Shown here piece by piece: positions 14,424-15,650 of a DNA stretch of 15,650 bases. A program made the translations under genes and the position numbers. The DNA is from Mailhella massiliensis. Lineage in GTDB: Bacteria; Desulfobacterota; Desulfovibrionia; Desulfovibrionales; Desulfovibrionaceae. The DNA lies in contig NZ_DYZA01000142.1 in the NCBI RefSeq assembly GCF_020741395.1, positions 1-15,650 of the forward strand. The letters are read 5' to 3'. Numbering within the stretch: position 1 is the stretch's first letter; every line of letters begins with the position of its first letter. The notes below the pieces were generated by a model that made no database searches, was not told where the DNA came from, and saw only the letters and a list, made by a program, of their open reading frames with translations.

Positions 14424-15290
14424 ATGGCGGAAAAAATACAGCACAGCTTCAGCGGGGCCGTTGCCGAAGACGCGCTTCTGTTCGAAGATTTCGTCCAGAG
14501 CCGCTATCTGCCCTTTGTGCGCGAAAACAAGCGCAGCTGGAAAACGGACGAGCGATATCTTGCCTCCCATGTTCTCCCCTATCTGGGCGCACTTGCCCTG
14601 AAGGATATCGACGAAAACGCGCTCAGGCAGTGGCTCGCCACGATGGAAATCTCGGGACTTTCCCCCTCTTCCTGCTACCGCATCTTCTGGCTGGTCAAAT
14701 ACATCCTGAACTGCGCCGTACGCTGGCATGTACTGCCCAGTGACAAAGCCTTCAAAAATGCCGTCTGCGTGAGAAAAAAACTACGCCGACCGGAAACTCT
14801 TTCCCCAAGTGAAGCCCTCGCCCTCATCCGCCTGCTCGAATCCTATGCCGACAGGCCCAGCGCCCGGGCCATTCACCTGCTCCTGCTCACAGGAGCCTCC
14901 AAATCCGAAATACTCCATGCTCGATGGGAAGATGTGAACCTCACCCGCGGCCTGCTTGCCGTCGGCAATACCTTCACGGAACGCAACCGCCTCATCCCTC
15001 TCAACAACGAAGCCATAAAGCTCATCTGCAGGCTTCCCCGCAGAGAAGGCGTGCCGTGGCTCTTCTCCTCCCCGTCCGGCAAGCCTCTGGTCTCCCTTTT
15101 CTACACCTGGAACATGTTGCGCAAAAAGCTCGGCAGGCCCGAACTGCGCCTCGCCGACCTGCGCCACTCCTTCGCAGGATTTCTCATGAACATGGGCATG
15201 CGGCAAACCGACGTTGTCGCCATCATGGGCCACTATCTGCCCGGAACGCTGGAAATCGTCAAACGACATAACATTGCAGGTCAGTCATGA
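14424..15290 (+). CDS. Tyrosine-recombinase-fold protein lacking catalytic residues
   Basis: This 288-residue protein has the two-domain plan of phage-type integrases: an N-terminal SAM-like DNA-binding domain (about residues 18-110, FVQSRYLPFVRENKRSW onward) and a catalytic-fold domain (about 125-285). The active site is eroded. The first Arg (in TG-x-R-x-SE) is Ser159 in TGASKSEIL. The His of HxxR is Ala244 in LADLRHSF, although Arg247 remains. The nucleophilic Tyr, nine residues after the His of the LGH box (here MGH, His270), is Val279 in GTLEIVKRH, and no other Tyr is nearby. The beta-hairpin Lys also seems absent (GNTFTERNRLIPL). Strand cleavage should thus be impossible, while the DNA-binding fold is kept. 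The frame is intact with normal codon use, so it is not simply decaying. ATG 14424 is the start seen; no strong ribosome site precedes it. The stop overlaps the next start as ATGA. A role as DNA-binding regulator is inferred. Confidence 0.82.
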   Translation: MAEKIQHSFSGAVAEDALLFEDFVQSRYLPFVRENKRSWKTDERYLASHVLPYLGALALKDIDENALRQWLATMEISGLSPSSCYRIFWLVKYILNCAVRWHVLPSDKAFKNAVCVRKKLRRPETLSPSEALALIRLLESYADRPSARAIHLLLLTGASKSEILHARWEDVNLTRGLLAVGNTFTERNRLIPLNNEAIKLICRLPRREGVPWLFSSPSGKPLVSLFYTWNMLRKKLGRPELRLADLRHSFAGFLMNMGMRQTDVVAIMGHYLPGTLEIVKRHNIAGQS

Positions 15291-15520
15291 ACATTCAGTC
15301 AGTCATTCTCTGCGGCGGCTCCGGCACAAAATTGCGGCCCTTTGCCCATGAACGGCTCCAGCTCCACGAGTATCCCAGAAGGTCTGAATGTGTGTCCAGA
15401 ATCTGCACCTTGCCTCTGCTGTCTTTCGTGGGGAACTCCCTAGACACAATAAACCCTATCTATATCCTGACCCCGGTAGACAGGGAACGACGGAAAAACC
15501 CGGAGTACGTCTATGAATAG
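15287..15520 (+). pseudogene. Truncated mannose-1-phosphate guanylyltransferase-like ORF
   Basis: The ORF starts at ATG 15287, overlapping the recombinase-like stop (ATGA 15287-15290), and ends at TAG 15518-15520 after 77 residues. It begins SVILCGGSGTKLRPFA, the nucleotide-binding loop of sugar-nucleotide pyrophosphorylases (GGSGTRLWP in ManC), and continues with YPRRS and NPIYILTP, which resemble later parts of the ManC N-terminus (YPKQF and the PIYIVT strand) with stretches missing. The full enzyme is some 350-470 residues, so at most the first fifth is represented, in altered form; it cannot make GDP-mannose. Its end overlaps the start of the following glycosyltransferase by 8 bases. Most likely it is a decayed remnant. 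A short peptide kept for translational coupling is the alternative. Confidence 0.55.
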
Positions 15521-15650
15521 TCCGTTGTCTCCTCTTATCTCCGTTATCGTACCTATCTGTAATGCAGCAAGATATCTTCCCCGCTCTCTGGGAAGTATTC
15601 TCAGTCAGAGTGTACGCAATATTGAAGTTATCTGTATCTATGACGATTCA
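15513..15650 (+). CDS. Family 2 glycosyltransferase, 3' end beyond the window
   Basis: The 46 visible residues from ATG 15513 are all in one frame and read PLISVIVPICNAARYLPRSL, followed by GSILSQSVRNIEVICIYDDS. That is the standard N-terminus of GT-A fold glycosyltransferases (SVIVP.yN...yl...l.Sil.Q...iEiI.vdD.S), which transfer sugars from nucleotide donors in surface polysaccharide or O-antigen assembly. The first part of the nucleotide-binding region (YDDS) is just inside the window; the DxD and catalytic base are not visible. CGGAG (15501-15505) is a plausible ribosome site 7 bases upstream, inside the preceding ORF. Base composition is clearly lower in GC than the housekeeping genes, as usual for polysaccharide loci. 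Confidence 0.85.
   Translation, partial: MNSPLSPLISVIVPICNAARYLPRSLGSILSQSVRNIEVICIYDDS

Overview
The window (about 60% GC for most of its length) looks like a chromosomal segment from a sulfate-reducer-like member of the Desulfobacterota, most likely Desulfovibrionaceae. The main reasons are an IscA/HesB-like gene with an in-frame TGA that reads as selenocysteine (a selenoprotein family known mainly from deltaproteobacterial lineages), a DUF1848 protein, an AddAB-type recombination nuclease and a periplasmic cyclophilin-like protein. The taxonomic call is an inference from gene content, not from a marker gene.

Layout. Positions 1-1109 hold the 3' part of a cystathionine beta-lyase gene (metC-like). 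A clear sigma70-type promoter (1203-1231) then drives a tandem pair of IscA/HesB-like genes. The first (1262-1579) needs UGA readthrough as selenocysteine at residue 33, with a matching bSECIS-like hairpin just downstream. The second (1647-1982) is a paralogue with ordinary cysteine at the same site. A strong intrinsic terminator (2056-2088) closes this unit. Next come a DapF/CntK-like cofactor-independent racemase (2234-3082), a small zinc-ribbon membrane protein (3177-3590) and a HAD-family phosphatase (3795-4463), which converges on a minus-strand secreted cyclophilin-like protein (4467-4901). After a divergent spacer there is a DUF1848 protein with a radical-SAM-type cysteine motif at its C-terminal end (5253-6230). 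A spacer with a long near-perfect hairpin follows, then a translationally coupled AddB-like/AddA-like pair (6511-9273 and 9270-12860), and a DraG-type ADP-ribosylglycohydrolase (12940-13956) that ends at a strong intrinsic terminator (13991-14024).

The last 1.6 kb is a different kind of region. An AT-rich, gene-free stretch (14025-14423) carries two copies of a 26-bp dyad element. Immediately after the second copy lies a tyrosine-recombinase-fold protein (14424-15290) that has lost its catalytic tyrosine and at least two other active-site residues. This gene overlaps (ATGA) a 77-residue ORF resembling the start of a mannose-1-phosphate guanylyltransferase, which in turn overlaps the start of a family 2 glycosyltransferase that runs off the window. 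Base composition falls at the same point. This looks like the entrance to a surface-polysaccharide locus headed by a catalytically dead recombinase, which could act as a DNA-binding regulator through the dyads.

The two places most worth attention are the selenocysteine/cysteine gene pair at 1.2-2.0 kb and the dyads plus dead recombinase plus truncated sugar-nucleotidyltransferase module at 14.2-15.65 kb. The remainder is ordinary housekeeping and accessory metabolism. I see no CRISPR array, rRNA, tRNA or insertion sequence.
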